This document shows, in pieces, positions 17,670-26,158 of a stretch of 57,138 nt of DNA. The stretch spans positions 1-57,138 of the forward strand of contig NC_009672.1 of the NCBI RefSeq assembly GCF_000017405.1. The letters are read 5' to 3'. A program made the position numbers and the translations under genes. Numbering within the stretch: the first letter of the stretch is position 1; each line of letters begins with the position of its first letter. Under the pieces are notes generated by a model. It searched no databases and was not told the origin of the DNA. It worked only from the letters and a program-made list of their open reading frames with translations. This stretch comes from Brucella anthropi ATCC 49188. Lineage in GTDB: Bacteria > Pseudomonadota > Alphaproteobacteria > Rhizobiales > Rhizobiaceae.

Positions 17670-19007
17670 TCACTTGTGGCCACCCTGAGAACCCGTGCTG
17701 TTTCTCAATGCTCGTTCACTGGATGCGGTTGCCTCCAACTTGCGATCCTTCCGTTCAAGGTCGGCGAAAACCAGCGGCATGAACCAGGCTTTTCCGCGCC
17801 ACGTAGGAACAAGACGTGGGGGACGAAAATCGAAACTGCTCTCGCTGTTCGGTACACCCAGTATTTTCTGCGCTGCTTTGAGGCCGAGCCAGGGAGCCCA
17901 GACAACACCCGAGCCACAGAAACCGGTTGCATAATGAACCGCTCCACGTTGAAAAATTCGAGGCACCATGTCCCGATTCATCGCCACATAGCCAAACCAG
18001 CTATGCGAGATACCAACGCCTTCAAGTTGAGGGAAAACCCTGCACATTTCTGCATAATTGCGCTGCGTGGCACTATCCGGGTCGCCTCGGCTTGTTACGT
18101 CACGCCCACCGAACAAAATGCGCCGTCCATCCGGCGATGGGCGGAAATAGTAAGTCATAGCACGGGTGTCGGTGAGCATTTTCAACCCCGGCACCAAGTC
18201 GCGCACACGTTCCTCACCCAGATCCTCGGTTGCGATGATTCGTGAACGCAAAGGCACTAGCCGCTGACGCAACCAACGGTCCGAATGGTCGGTATAACCG
18301 TTCGTGCAAACAAGGACTTCGCGTGCCTGAGCGCGGCCACGCGCGGTAATTACTGTCTTTTTATCAGCGCCTTGGTCGATACCTTCTACGCGGCATTCGG
18401 CGTGAATCAGCACCCCTTCAGCGAGTGCAAGCCGCACCAGTTCCGCATGAAATTTTGCCGGATGCAGACCGCCTATATCCATACGCACGCTGCCGCCAGC
18501 ATAGAGGTCCGTGGCGATATGGCGGCGAACCTCGTTCAAGGGAACCGCATAGGATTCAATGCCGGTCGCTCGCTGGATAGCTTCAGCGCTTCGCGCCATA
18601 TCGTCATACTCGGCGCGCGTCATTGCACCGCTGAACCGTCCCACAAGCTGGAAATCCGCGTCGATGCCTTCATTAGCCAGAAAATCGATCATGAAGCGAC
18701 GCGCTTCATGGCCTTCAGCAGCAATCTTGACCGCACGTTCCAAGCCGAACTTGCGCACCAGTGTCTTATCGTCGGGACGAATATTGCCACTGGTAAAGCC
18801 GCCGTTGCGGCTGGAAGCGCCAAACCCCAGTTGTTCCCGCTCGAAAACCTGAACCTTTCGCCCTGCGCGCGCCAGATGAAGAGCAGCGCAAAGCCCCGCA
18901 TAACCCGCACCAACAATGGCAACGTCGCAGTCCCGCTCGATTTCGTGGTTCTCGATGCTACGCGGCGGAGCGGCTTCCCACCAATAAGGTGTATCCTTGT
19001 GAGCCAT
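17670..19007 (-). CDS. FAD-dependent oxidoreductase, DAO family (PuuB-like)
   Basis: This 445-aa flavoprotein has an FAD-binding 'VAIVGAGYAGLCAALHLARAG' stretch at about 31-50 and a conserved 'GFGASSRNGGFTSG'. Its C-terminal 'YATGFCGSGVVWAPWLG' fits the GlyGly motif of D-amino-acid/sarcosine-oxidase-like proteins. Relatives such as gamma-glutamylputrescine oxidase deaminate amines or secondary amino acids. The ATG at 19007 follows GGAGGGGG by 11 bp; 19028 is possible but would overlap that site. It is the first gene of the minus-strand amino-acid operon and is divergent from the XRE-cupin regulator. I infer that it oxidises the imported substrate. Confidence 0.85.
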   Translation of the reverse strand: MAHKDTPYWWEAAPPRSIENHEIERDCDVAIVGAGYAGLCAALHLARAGRKVQVFEREQLGFGASSRNGGFTSGNIRPDDKTLVRKFGLERAVKIAAEGHEARRFMIDFLANEGIDADFQLVGRFSGAMTRAEYDDMARSAEAIQRATGIESYAVPLNEVRRHIATDLYAGGSVRMDIGGLHPAKFHAELVRLALAEGVLIHAECRVEGIDQGADKKTVITARGRAQAREVLVCTNGYTDHSDRWLRQRLVPLRSRIIATEDLGEERVRDLVPGLKMLTDTRAMTYYFRPSPDGRRILFGGRDVTSRGDPDSATQRNYAEMCRVFPQLEGVGISHSWFGYVAMNRDMVPRIFQRGAVHYATGFCGSGVVWAPWLGLKAAQKILGVPNSESSFDFRPPRLVPTWRGKAWFMPLVFADLERKDRKLEATASSERALRNSTGSQGGHK

Positions 19008-19048
19008 GTCCGATATGTCCCCCTCCATGTTTTGGATGGATTTTGTTT

Positions 19049-19097
19049 TTAGTTTATTGAACGTGGATCAAATATGAAGCAGAATAGTGAAAACTAA
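19049..19097. promoter_or_regulatory. AT-rich divergent control region with inverted TTAGTTT/AAACTAA arms
   Basis: TTAGTTT (19049-19055) and AAACTAA (19091-19097) are exact 7-bp inverted arms in the gap between the flavoprotein gene and the XRE-cupin gene. They could mark a binding site of that regulator. The 35-bp spacing is wide for one dimer, so the assignment is weak. Confidence 0.35.
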
Positions 19098-19749
19098 TCA
19101 ACCCCGATTCAATCCTGTTTGTAGCGAGAGCCATCAAAGGATGCCAAAAGTGAACAAGGCAGAAATATCCCCGACCAGCGAGCCTGCGCCCAACGACGCA
19201 GGGGATATCGGAGCGCGCATTCGCTTGCGACGGCAGACGCTGGGTCTCACTCTCGGTTATCTGTCGGAAGTCTCTGGTCTGTCGACGGGTGCCTTGTCAC
19301 AGATCGAGCGGGGCCTCGTATCGCCGACTGTGCGCACCCTTTATACGATTGCCGAGGTGCTCTCCATGAGCCCGGCCCAGCTCATCGACCCACAAGGCTT
19401 CGCCGCTGCCGCCCGAGCTAATCCCTATGTATTGCGTGCCGGAGAACAGCCAGAAGTGCTGAACGCTGGTGGCGTCATCAAGCACCGTGCTTCGCCTGAA
19501 CTCATTGAGACCATGAAATCCTTCGCAGTGCGGATCATTCCGGGCGGGAGTTCCGGTGAGGAATGCTACACGCATTCCGGCGAGGAACTGGGTTACGTCA
19601 TTTCGGGCAGTTTCACGCTGCAGATTGAAGACGCACAGTACCTGCTTTCAGCAGGTGACGGATTTGCACTGCCTTCAACGACCCGCCACAGATTCTTCAA
19701 TAATGGTGAAGCCGAAGCCTTCGTGCTCTGGGTGAACAAACCCGAGTGA
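19087..19749 (+). CDS. XRE-family transcriptional regulator with C-terminal cupin domain (PuuR-like)
   Basis: This regulator of up to 220 aa has a helix-turn-helix at about 38-95 ('LRRQTLGLTLGYLSEVSG', 'LSTGALSQIERG'). A cupin sensor domain follows at about 150-218 ('HSGEELGYVISGSFTLQIED', 'AGDGFALPSTTRHRF'). This layout is typical of regulators of amine and amino-acid catabolism such as PuuR. The start is uncertain: GTG at 19087 or ATG at 19141, both before the HTH. It overlaps or abuts the next flavoprotein gene and is divergent from the importer operon, so it probably controls both sides. Confidence 0.85.
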   Translation: MKTNQPRFNPVCSESHQRMPKVNKAEISPTSEPAPNDAGDIGARIRLRRQTLGLTLGYLSEVSGLSTGALSQIERGLVSPTVRTLYTIAEVLSMSPAQLIDPQGFAAAARANPYVLRAGEQPEVLNAGGVIKHRASPELIETMKSFAVRIIPGGSSGEECYTHSGEELGYVISGSFTLQIEDAQYLLSAGDGFALPSTTRHRFFNNGEAEAFVLWVNKPE

Positions 19750-19784
19750 AGTCGCTCGACAGGCCGAAAAAACGCTGGAGAAAG

Positions 19785-21086
19785 ATGAAAATGGCAAGCA
19801 GCCCTGAGAGCTTCTCACGCTCATTATGGTGGAACGCAGCTGGCGAGGCAAAACCGAACCATTCCAAACTGAATGGCGTGCACGAGGCGGACGTCGTTAT
19901 TGTTGGAGGCGGCTTTACAGGCCTTTCCAGCGCGTTGTTCCTTGCCGAACGCGGGAAAACTGTAGTGGTCCTTGAGGCGCGCCATGTCGGCTTCGGCGCA
20001 TCAGGACGCAACGGCGGACAGGTGATCCCCGGTTTGAAGCATGACCCAGAAGATCTTCTGGCTGCCTATGGTCCAGAGCACGGCAAGCGCATGATCGACC
20101 TCGTGGGTGGTGTAGGCGATCTTGTTTTCGACCTTGTACGCGAACATGGTATCCAATGCTCTCCTGTTCGAGCCGGGTGGATACAAGCCGCCCATTCCCA
20201 GCTTGCAACCGCTGCCGTCCATAAACGTGCGCGGCAATGGCAGGCGCAAGGCGTCGAAGTCGAGATTTTGGATCGCGCGCAGATTACTGAGCTTTCCGGC
20301 ACGGAGCGCTATTTCGGCGGATGGCGCGATCCCCGCGCAGGTGCCCTGCAGCCGCTGGATTATGCCCGTGGGCTTGCCCGCGCCGCCACGGCACGCGGCG
20401 TTCAGATTTTTGAAGACTCCTCCGTAACTTCCCTGACGCCGGAGAATGGCGACTGGATTGCAAAGACCGCAAATGGGTCGGTTCGCGCGCGCGAAGCACT
20501 TGTCGCCACCAACGCTTACACTGACAACCTCGTACCGGGTCTTGCTCAAAGCATTCTTCCGGTGCAAAGCATGCTGATCGCGACAGAGCCGCTTTCAGAA
20601 AAGCAGCGGCGGGAGATCATACCAGGCGGAGTGGTTCTATCCGAAACACGCAAGATCGCTTTTTATATGCGCCAATCTGAAGACGGGCGTTTTCTTATTG
20701 GCGGACGCGGCGCCGTCGGAATGAACGAAAAGAACGCGCTGATGGAAGCGTTGAAAGCCGGAATGGTGCGGCTGTTTCCACAGCTCGAAGGTATCGGCAT
20801 CGATTATCACTGGTCCGGGCACGTGGCGCTGACCATGGATGGCCTGCCACATCTTCACAATCCTGCTGCGGGCTTGCATGCCATGCTTGGCTATAATGGC
20901 CGGGGCGTTGCCATGGCCACCGCTTTTGGCAAGATGTATGCCGAATATATCGCCGAAGGCCGCCCCATGGTTTATCCAACCACAAATATACCGCGCCTTG
21001 CCTGGCATGCGATCCGCAAGCCTGTCATGGACCTCGGCATCCGCTGGTACTGGATCAAGGACAGCCTTGGTTTCGCATCGAAATAA
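19785..21086 (+). CDS. FAD-dependent oxidoreductase, DAO family, second copy in the cluster
   Basis: This 433-aa flavoprotein has an N-terminal 'SLWWNAAGEA', an FAD motif 'VVIVGGGFTGLSSALFLAERG' split across about 32-52, and 'GFGASGRNGGQVIPG'. Its C-terminal 'LGYNGRGVAMATAFG' matches DAO-type oxidases (gamma-glutamylputrescine oxidoreductase-like). I chose ATG 19785 because GGAG ends 5 bp before it; ATG 19791 is equally possible, while GTG 19746 would overlap the regulator gene. It is paralogous to the protein at 17670-19007 but clearly diverged, so the two may act on different steps or enantiomers. The bicupin gene follows 5 bp later. Confidence 0.85.
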   Translation: MKMASSPESFSRSLWWNAAGEAKPNHSKLNGVHEADVVIVGGGFTGLSSALFLAERGKTVVVLEARHVGFGASGRNGGQVIPGLKHDPEDLLAAYGPEHGKRMIDLVGGVGDLVFDLVREHGIQCSPVRAGWIQAAHSQLATAAVHKRARQWQAQGVEVEILDRAQITELSGTERYFGGWRDPRAGALQPLDYARGLARAATARGVQIFEDSSVTSLTPENGDWIAKTANGSVRAREALVATNAYTDNLVPGLAQSILPVQSMLIATEPLSEKQRREIIPGGVVLSETRKIAFYMRQSEDGRFLIGGRGAVGMNEKNALMEALKAGMVRLFPQLEGIGIDYHWSGHVALTMDGLPHLHNPAAGLHAMLGYNGRGVAMATAFGKMYAEYIAEGRPMVYPTTNIPRLAWHAIRKPVMDLGIRWYWIKDSLGFASK

Positions 21087-21091
21087 ATCCC

Positions 21092-21784
21092 ATGCAGAGA
21101 GAACCTAACGTGCTGAGAAACGTAATCAATCTGGGCGTTGCACCTTCTTGCGGCTCCGATCTGGAAACAGCTTTCCGAGCCGTCAGCCTGGACGGTCAGT
21201 CGACGGAACCTTTCGGCTTCGGACGCGCAATCCTTTCTGGCCAAGGAACAGGGGTGGAAAGCCTGTTTTCCTCCATCATAATGCTGCGTGATGGTGCTTT
21301 GAATATCCGGGACAATAATGGTCTCGAAATCACACTGACCCAAGGTGAGGTAGCAAGTCTGCCTGCAGGCATATTTTCATGGGAGGCGCGCGCGGCAGAT
21401 TGTGTCATCCTCACGATACATCAAGAGAGCCTAAGCGTATCCTTCGGTAAACTTGATCTTGACCATCCCATGTCACCCGGCGGAGCGCCCAATCCGGCAC
21501 TTCTGACCACCCCTGCACCAACAACTTCCCGTCACGAGTTCCAAAGTGACGATCCAATCGCCTGGGGCATCTGGGCCACGACGCCTTATGCTCGTCATCC
21601 GATCACCTATTCATTCTCGGAATTGATGATGCTGCGCAGGGGCGAGGTGACATTGTCAAACCCTGATGAGGGAAGCGTGACATTCGTGGCGGGCGATATC
21701 TTCCTCGTTCGTCCCGGCGCTGTAGCAGCATGGGACAATCCGAGTGATCTGGAGAAGTTTTGGATTATTCACAGTCCGAGTTAG
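21092..21784 (+). CDS. Bicupin protein of unknown function
   Basis: This 230-aa protein has two cupin-like halves. One lies at about 60-110 ('IIMLRDGALNIRDNNGLEI', 'GEVASLPAGIFSWEA') and the other at about 170-228 ('MMLRRGEVTLSN', 'GDIFLVRPGAVAAWDN'). The usual metal-binding histidines are largely missing in both, so it may bind a small molecule rather than act as a dioxygenase. Similar cupins accompany amine and amino-acid oxidase genes. The ATG at 21092 lacks a good ribosome site; GTG at 21110, after GAGAGAA, is an alternative. It ends the three-gene plus-strand operon before a strong terminator. Confidence 0.65.
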   Translation: MQREPNVLRNVINLGVAPSCGSDLETAFRAVSLDGQSTEPFGFGRAILSGQGTGVESLFSSIIMLRDGALNIRDNNGLEITLTQGEVASLPAGIFSWEARAADCVILTIHQESLSVSFGKLDLDHPMSPGGAPNPALLTTPAPTTSRHEFQSDDPIAWGIWATTPYARHPITYSFSELMMLRRGEVTLSNPDEGSVTFVAGDIFLVRPGAVAAWDNPSDLEKFWIIHSPS

Positions 21785-21818
21785 GCCATTTCCAGTAAAC
21801 ACGCAAAGCACCTAACGA

Positions 21819-21847
21819 AGGAAATCAGTTCAATGGACTGATTTCCT
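21819..21847 (+). terminator. Terminator hairpin after the bicupin gene
   Basis: A perfect 10-bp stem (21819-21828 with 21838-21847), extendable by 3 pairs into the loop, begins 35 bp past the bicupin stop. It lies between convergent genes and may serve both. Confidence 0.65.
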
Positions 21848-21882
21848 ATGCCTGCCAATTCCCACGTGGCAAGACCTGCCCT

Positions 21883-22200
21883 TCAACCGCCCTTGCATGC
21901 TGAAGGAACAGCGCGGCCCACGCCCCATGAGAGACGTCCCTGTATGATGGTCAGCGTTTGTCGGCCGTTCGAATAGGTCGTACCTTCTTTGCCGATAGAA
22001 GGTAAATCAATCGCCGCATTGCCGTTAACAGAGACGGAAGCACGGTCACCGAAGAGGCGTACCGCCAACTGAGTGCCATCCTCGCACTTGTAGTGGCTAA
22101 CAGGATAGGGATTGCCAGCACCGATTGACGCACCGGACGCGGACTGGCTGAAAGCCCCAAGTAGCAGGACACAAAATGCTGCGCTCAATAAATTTTTCAA
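21883..22200 (-). CDS. Secreted MliC-like (C-type lysozyme inhibitor family) protein
   Basis: This 105-aa protein has a signal peptide (MKNLLSAAFCVLLLGAFSQSASG) and then a domain of about 75 residues that fits the MliC/PliC fold. Visible traits are 'YKCEDGTQLAVRLFGDRASV', 'DLPSIGKEGTTYSNGRQTL', and two Cys that could form the family disulfide (one in 'YKC', one in 'SACKGG'). MliC proteins protect the cell wall from host lysozyme. There is no lipobox, so a soluble periplasmic form is expected. It stands alone between terminators. The match rests on motif spacing only. Confidence 0.6.
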   Translation of the reverse strand: MKNLLSAAFCVLLLGAFSQSASGASIGAGNPYPVSHYKCEDGTQLAVRLFGDRASVSVNGNAAIDLPSIGKEGTTYSNGRQTLTIIQGRLSWGVGRAVPSACKGG

Positions 22201-22350
22201 CGCGACAATCCTCCGGGTTAGGAGTTAGCCAGCGGAAAGTATACGAGATTTCATGGCTACGGAAGTACACTTAATCATCATAACGACACCGTTCACGGAC
22301 AGAGGGATTGAACGGAGTAAGGCCAAAACGAATTGGATTTCGCTGTAAAA

Positions 22351-23118
22351 TTACCCTGAAATAAAACCCGCATAGCCGTCGCCCAATGTCTTGTGCAGAA
22401 TTGCCGAATAAGCTGCAAAGGATATGTCGCCAGGTCGCACCCGCCCAAATGACGGATCAGCGAACTGCTTCATGGGAACAAGTGCAAGTGGTGTCGAAAC
22501 TGGTGTCAGATGTGCACCCTGCCCGGCGCGCAATGTCGTCAGGATGCCGAACATTTCGCCTGTGATGCTTGGGCGGGAGAGCACGGCCATACGGTACTGG
22601 CCGGATGTATTCGTGACGAGATAGATGTGTCCCGAAAGATGTGGAACGGAGACAGCCCCCTGTTGTGAGAACGAGACGTCAGAACGTTCACGCTCACGAA
22701 AATTGAGATGCCCGGCATCGAAATCCCAACCGATTTCCGTGATGTAAGCGAAGATGGCCTTGTCCTCCCCAAAGGACGGACGCAAGGTCAGGTAATCACC
22801 TTCGAGCCATGAAACCGAGGCGCGCGAATAGGCGCCCAGCTCTTCCGCTGCGTGACTGTCGCCATTTCTGGCCAGCTGGGCGGGCGCTTCACCTGCCTGT
22901 TCGCGCAGGGCGACACCCATTGCCTGTTCGAGCCGGATGATGGTTGCGAGCGTGAAGGGCCTGTGACCCGACAGCGCCTTTTCCAAAGTCGAGAGGCTGA
23001 TCCGCGCTTCATCGGCCAGAAGCTGGCGCGAAATACGCCGTCGGGCGATTTCCTCACGAACCCGGACTGCAACACGGGCATTGATCTGGTCGGGCAGATG
23101 AGGGTCCTGATCGGACAT
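22351..23118 (-). CDS. XRE-family transcriptional regulator
   Basis: This 255-aa protein has an N-terminal helix-turn-helix (about 15-70; 'RRISRQLLADEARISLSTLEKALSG', in parts). A C-terminal part of about 150 residues, which I do not recognise, includes 'YLTLRPSF', 'HLSGHIYLVTNTSGQYRMAVL' and 'GILTTLRAGQGAHLTPVSTP'. Small-ligand sensing by the latter is plausible but unproven. It is divergent from the sortase-substrate gene across 168 bp and might regulate it; no obvious operator is visible. Confidence 0.75.
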   Translation of the reverse strand: MSDQDPHLPDQINARVAVRVREEIARRRISRQLLADEARISLSTLEKALSGHRPFTLATIIRLEQAMGVALREQAGEAPAQLARNGDSHAAEELGAYSRASVSWLEGDYLTLRPSFGEDKAIFAYITEIGWDFDAGHLNFRERERSDVSFSQQGAVSVPHLSGHIYLVTNTSGQYRMAVLSRPSITGEMFGILTTLRAGQGAHLTPVSTPLALVPMKQFADPSFGRVRPGDISFAAYSAILHKTLGDGYAGFISG

Positions 23119-23286
23119 GGCTTATCCTGAACTGCGTACTTTTCTGCACAATTCCACACATATGCGTAACCGGCAAGGCGGTTTGCGGAAAGTGACGGCT
23201 GAAACTTGGCAAAGCTTACGCTGGAGTGGAAACAGTGGCTCCAGCGACAATGGCTCCAGTTCTTCGAGGTGAACAAGGAGCACGTC

Positions 23287-25539
23287 ATGTCACCCGCGAT
23301 AAATCTTCCAAATCATAGCAATAGAGGTCGGGTACTCTCCCGCTTCTGTTCGTTCATCTGGTTCTGCAACATGGCGTTGCTGCCAGCACTGGCTGTCATT
23401 TTCTGTCTGTTGCAGATCGTGCAGGCCAGCGCTGAAACACCCGCTCTCGTCAGGCCGAACGAGGTTCAATCCGGCAGCCTTCTGCTTGAGACAAACGAAG
23501 CCGGACGTTACGTCGAAGCGCCTCGGCTCGCAACGGACGTCAATCTCGATGTGAGTGGGCCGACGGCCCGAGCCCGGCTGACGCAGGCATTCGAGAACCC
23601 GACCAATGGTTTCGTTGAAGCCTTGTATGTTTTCCCATTGCCAGAAGAAAGTGCGGTCTATTCGCTGAAGATGGTTATCGGTGATCGCGTGATTGTCGCT
23701 GACATCAAGGAGAAGCAGAAAGCCCGCGAAATATATGAACAGGCGAAAAGCGAAGGCAAAAAAGCAACGCTGATCGAGCAGCAGCGACCCAACGTGTTTA
23801 CCAATGCGGTCGCCAATATCGGTCCGCACGAGAAAGTCGTCATCCAGATCGAGTATCAGCAGGCGGTACGTCTTTCCGATGAGCGTTTCTCGCTGCGTGT
23901 GCCTTTGGTCGTCGCACCCCGTTACAATCCGGACAATGCCTCCCCGGTTGTCCAGGAAGTCGAAATAAAGAACGGCTGGGGCAAGTCGCGCGATACGGGC
24001 AAGCCTGATACTTACAATACCCCGCTTGTAACGCCTTTGGCCCCACCGACTGCCCTGCGAACCAATCCTGTGACCATCTCAGTCAAACTGAAGGCAGGCT
24101 TCCCGCTTGGAAAGGTTGAGAGCCTTTTCCACAAGGTAAGGATCGATACGACGAACGACGCGACACGGGAAATCACGCTGGACGGAGCTGCAGCTGCTGA
24201 TCGTGATTTCGTTCTGGAGTGGAGCGCCGTCGCAAGCGATGCACCACAAGTCGGGCTGTTCCGCGAACATATCGGCAAGGATGACTATGTGCTTGCCTAT
24301 GTTACGCCACCGGCGCTTGCCAGCCCAAAAAAGGTCCAGCGTGAGGTCATCTTCGTGATCGATAATTCCGGATCAATGGGTGGTACTTCCATTGAACAGG
24401 CGAAGGCGAGCCTGGATTATGCACTGTCGCAACTTCAGCCCGGAGATCGTTTCAACGTGATCCGCTTCGACGACACATTGACCAAATTCTTCGAAGATTC
24501 AGTCGATGCCAATCAGGAGAATATCGCGTCCGCCCGCCGTTTCGTGACGAGCCTTGAAGCGCAAGGCGGCACGGAAATGTTGCCTGCCCTTCATGCCGCG
24601 CTTGATGACAGTAATCAGGGTAATGGATTGCGCCAGATCGTGTTTCTGACCGACGGCGAGATCAGCAATGAGCAGCAATTGCTGGATGCCGTTGCAGCAC
24701 GTCGGGGGCGCTCGCGTATTTTCATGGTCGGCATCGGCTCTGCCCCGAACTCCTATCTGATGAACCGTGCGGCAGAACTTGGACGTGGAACCTTCACCCA
24801 TATCGGGTCGGCGGCTGAAGTGGACGAACGCATGCGGGCTCTGTTCGACAAGCTTGAAAACCCGGCTGTTACCGATCTGAAGGCCAATTTCTCGGAAAAG
24901 AATGTGAGCATGACACCTTCCCTTTTGCCCGATCTTTATCGTGGTGAACCACTTGTCATCGCAGCGCGAATGGGCAAGGCGATCGGAAACCTTGCTATTG
25001 AAGGCCAGATCGATGGCCGTCCGTGGACAGTCAATCTGCCACTCGATCAGGCAATGAATGCTGAAGGCATTTCAAAACTGTGGGCACGTCGCAAAATCGA
25101 TGATGCGGAAGTGGAACTAACCCTTGGGAAAATTTCCCAGGACGCTGCCGATGCGCGCATTCTCCACCTTGCACTGGAGCATCATCTGGTCAGCCGGCTG
25201 ACGAGCCTTGTGGCTGTCGACAAGACACCGTCGCGACCGGCAAATTCTCCGCTGACCCGTGCCGATATTCCTCTGCAACTGCCCGCGGGCTGGGACTATG
25301 ACAAGCTGTTCGACATCCGTGCGGATCGCACCGTCGGGGATCACGCAAACATGGACATGAATGGTGTAAATGACGCTGTCCGCAGCCACGAAAGCCCTAC
25401 ATCACCATCATCGCCATCGCAGTCGATCCCGCTGCCGCAGACGGCAACGTCAGCGACACTACTGCTCATGCAAGGCTTGGGTTTGATGCTGACTGGCCTG
25501 TTCGTCTTCTGGTTCTTCCGCCGCAAGGAGAATGCGTGA
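23287..25539 (+). CDS. Sortase-anchored VIT/vWA-domain surface protein (marine proteobacterial sortase target type)
   Basis: This 750-aa protein has a signal/membrane segment at about 18-45, a VIT domain (about 50-220), and a vWA domain from about 355. The vWA carries a MIDAS motif: 'DNSGSM', then Thr in 'GGTEML' and Asp in 'LTDGEIS'. A proline/serine-rich stretch leads to LPQTA at 716-720, a hydrophobic helix and the tail 'FRRKENA', which is a textbook sortase-sorting signal. This is the known Gram-negative pairing of a sortase target with a class GN sortase. AAGGAG upstream supports ATG 23287; the longer TTG frame is unlikely. The sortase gene overlaps it by one base. What the protein binds is unknown. 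Confidence 0.88.
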   Translation: MSPAINLPNHSNRGRVLSRFCSFIWFCNMALLPALAVIFCLLQIVQASAETPALVRPNEVQSGSLLLETNEAGRYVEAPRLATDVNLDVSGPTARARLTQAFENPTNGFVEALYVFPLPEESAVYSLKMVIGDRVIVADIKEKQKAREIYEQAKSEGKKATLIEQQRPNVFTNAVANIGPHEKVVIQIEYQQAVRLSDERFSLRVPLVVAPRYNPDNASPVVQEVEIKNGWGKSRDTGKPDTYNTPLVTPLAPPTALRTNPVTISVKLKAGFPLGKVESLFHKVRIDTTNDATREITLDGAAAADRDFVLEWSAVASDAPQVGLFREHIGKDDYVLAYVTPPALASPKKVQREVIFVIDNSGSMGGTSIEQAKASLDYALSQLQPGDRFNVIRFDDTLTKFFEDSVDANQENIASARRFVTSLEAQGGTEMLPALHAALDDSNQGNGLRQIVFLTDGEISNEQQLLDAVAARRGRSRIFMVGIGSAPNSYLMNRAAELGRGTFTHIGSAAEVDERMRALFDKLENPAVTDLKANFSEKNVSMTPSLLPDLYRGEPLVIAARMGKAIGNLAIEGQIDGRPWTVNLPLDQAMNAEGISKLWARRKIDDAEVELTLGKISQDAADARILHLALEHHLVSRLTSLVAVDKTPSRPANSPLTRADIPLQLPAGWDYDKLFDIRADRTVGDHANMDMNGVNDAVRSHESPTSPSSPSQSIPLPQTATSATLLLMQGLGLMLTGLFVFWFFRRKENA

Positions 25540-26147
25540 TGTCTATCAATCCGATTATGACAGGGAGCGCACTGTGGCGCTCCCTACTCCCCACGGTGGG
25601 CATGGTGCTGATTGCGCTCGGGATGATAATTGCCAGTCAGGGAATCTGGATCCATGCGAAGGCATTTGTGGCACAGATCCTCCTCGAACGAGCTTTTGCG
25701 GAAAGCATTGAAACTGGCGCACCAGTCAAACCCTGGAGCTGGATCGATACATGGCCGGTTGCCCGCATCGAAGCTCCACGACTTAATGAATCCGCCATCG
25801 CGTTGAAAGGCGCCAGCGGTCAGGCATTGGCTTTCGGCCCCGGTCATCTGGACAATACGTCGATGGCCGGCGAACGGGGAACAGCCGTCTATGCTGCGCA
25901 TCGCGACACACATTTCGCTTTTCTGAAGAATATCGAGAAGAACGACCAGATACTCGTCACCCGCAGCGACGGTAAGACGATTTCCTATCGTGTCAGTCAT
26001 ATGGCCGTCGCGCGTTGGGATGAAGCGAAGATCGCCGTGAATAGCGAAGGCCGCCATGTTGTGCTGGCGACCTGTTATCCATTCGATGCTATCACGCCTG
26101 GGCCGCTTCGCTATCTGGTTTATGCGGATATGGAAGAACCGCAATAA
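25539..26147 (+). CDS. Class GN (Gram-negative) sortase
   Basis: This 202-aa membrane-anchored transpeptidase has an N-terminal hydrophobic helix at about 15-35. The sortase triad is visible: His121 in 'YAAHRDTHF', Cys179 in 'LATCYPF' and Arg191 in 'PLRYLVYAD'. It would cleave LPQTA of the protein encoded immediately upstream and transfer it to an unknown nucleophile in the envelope. ATG 25539 overlaps the upstream TGA (TGATG), with AAGGAG just before, so the two are made together. It is convergent with the next gene (11 bp). Confidence 0.9.
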   Translation: MSINPIMTGSALWRSLLPTVGMVLIALGMIIASQGIWIHAKAFVAQILLERAFAESIETGAPVKPWSWIDTWPVARIEAPRLNESAIALKGASGQALAFGPGHLDNTSMAGERGTAVYAAHRDTHFAFLKNIEKNDQILVTRSDGKTISYRVSHMAVARWDEAKIAVNSEGRHVVLATCYPFDAITPGPLRYLVYADMEEPQ

Positions 26148-26158
26148 CCCAGCACGAA

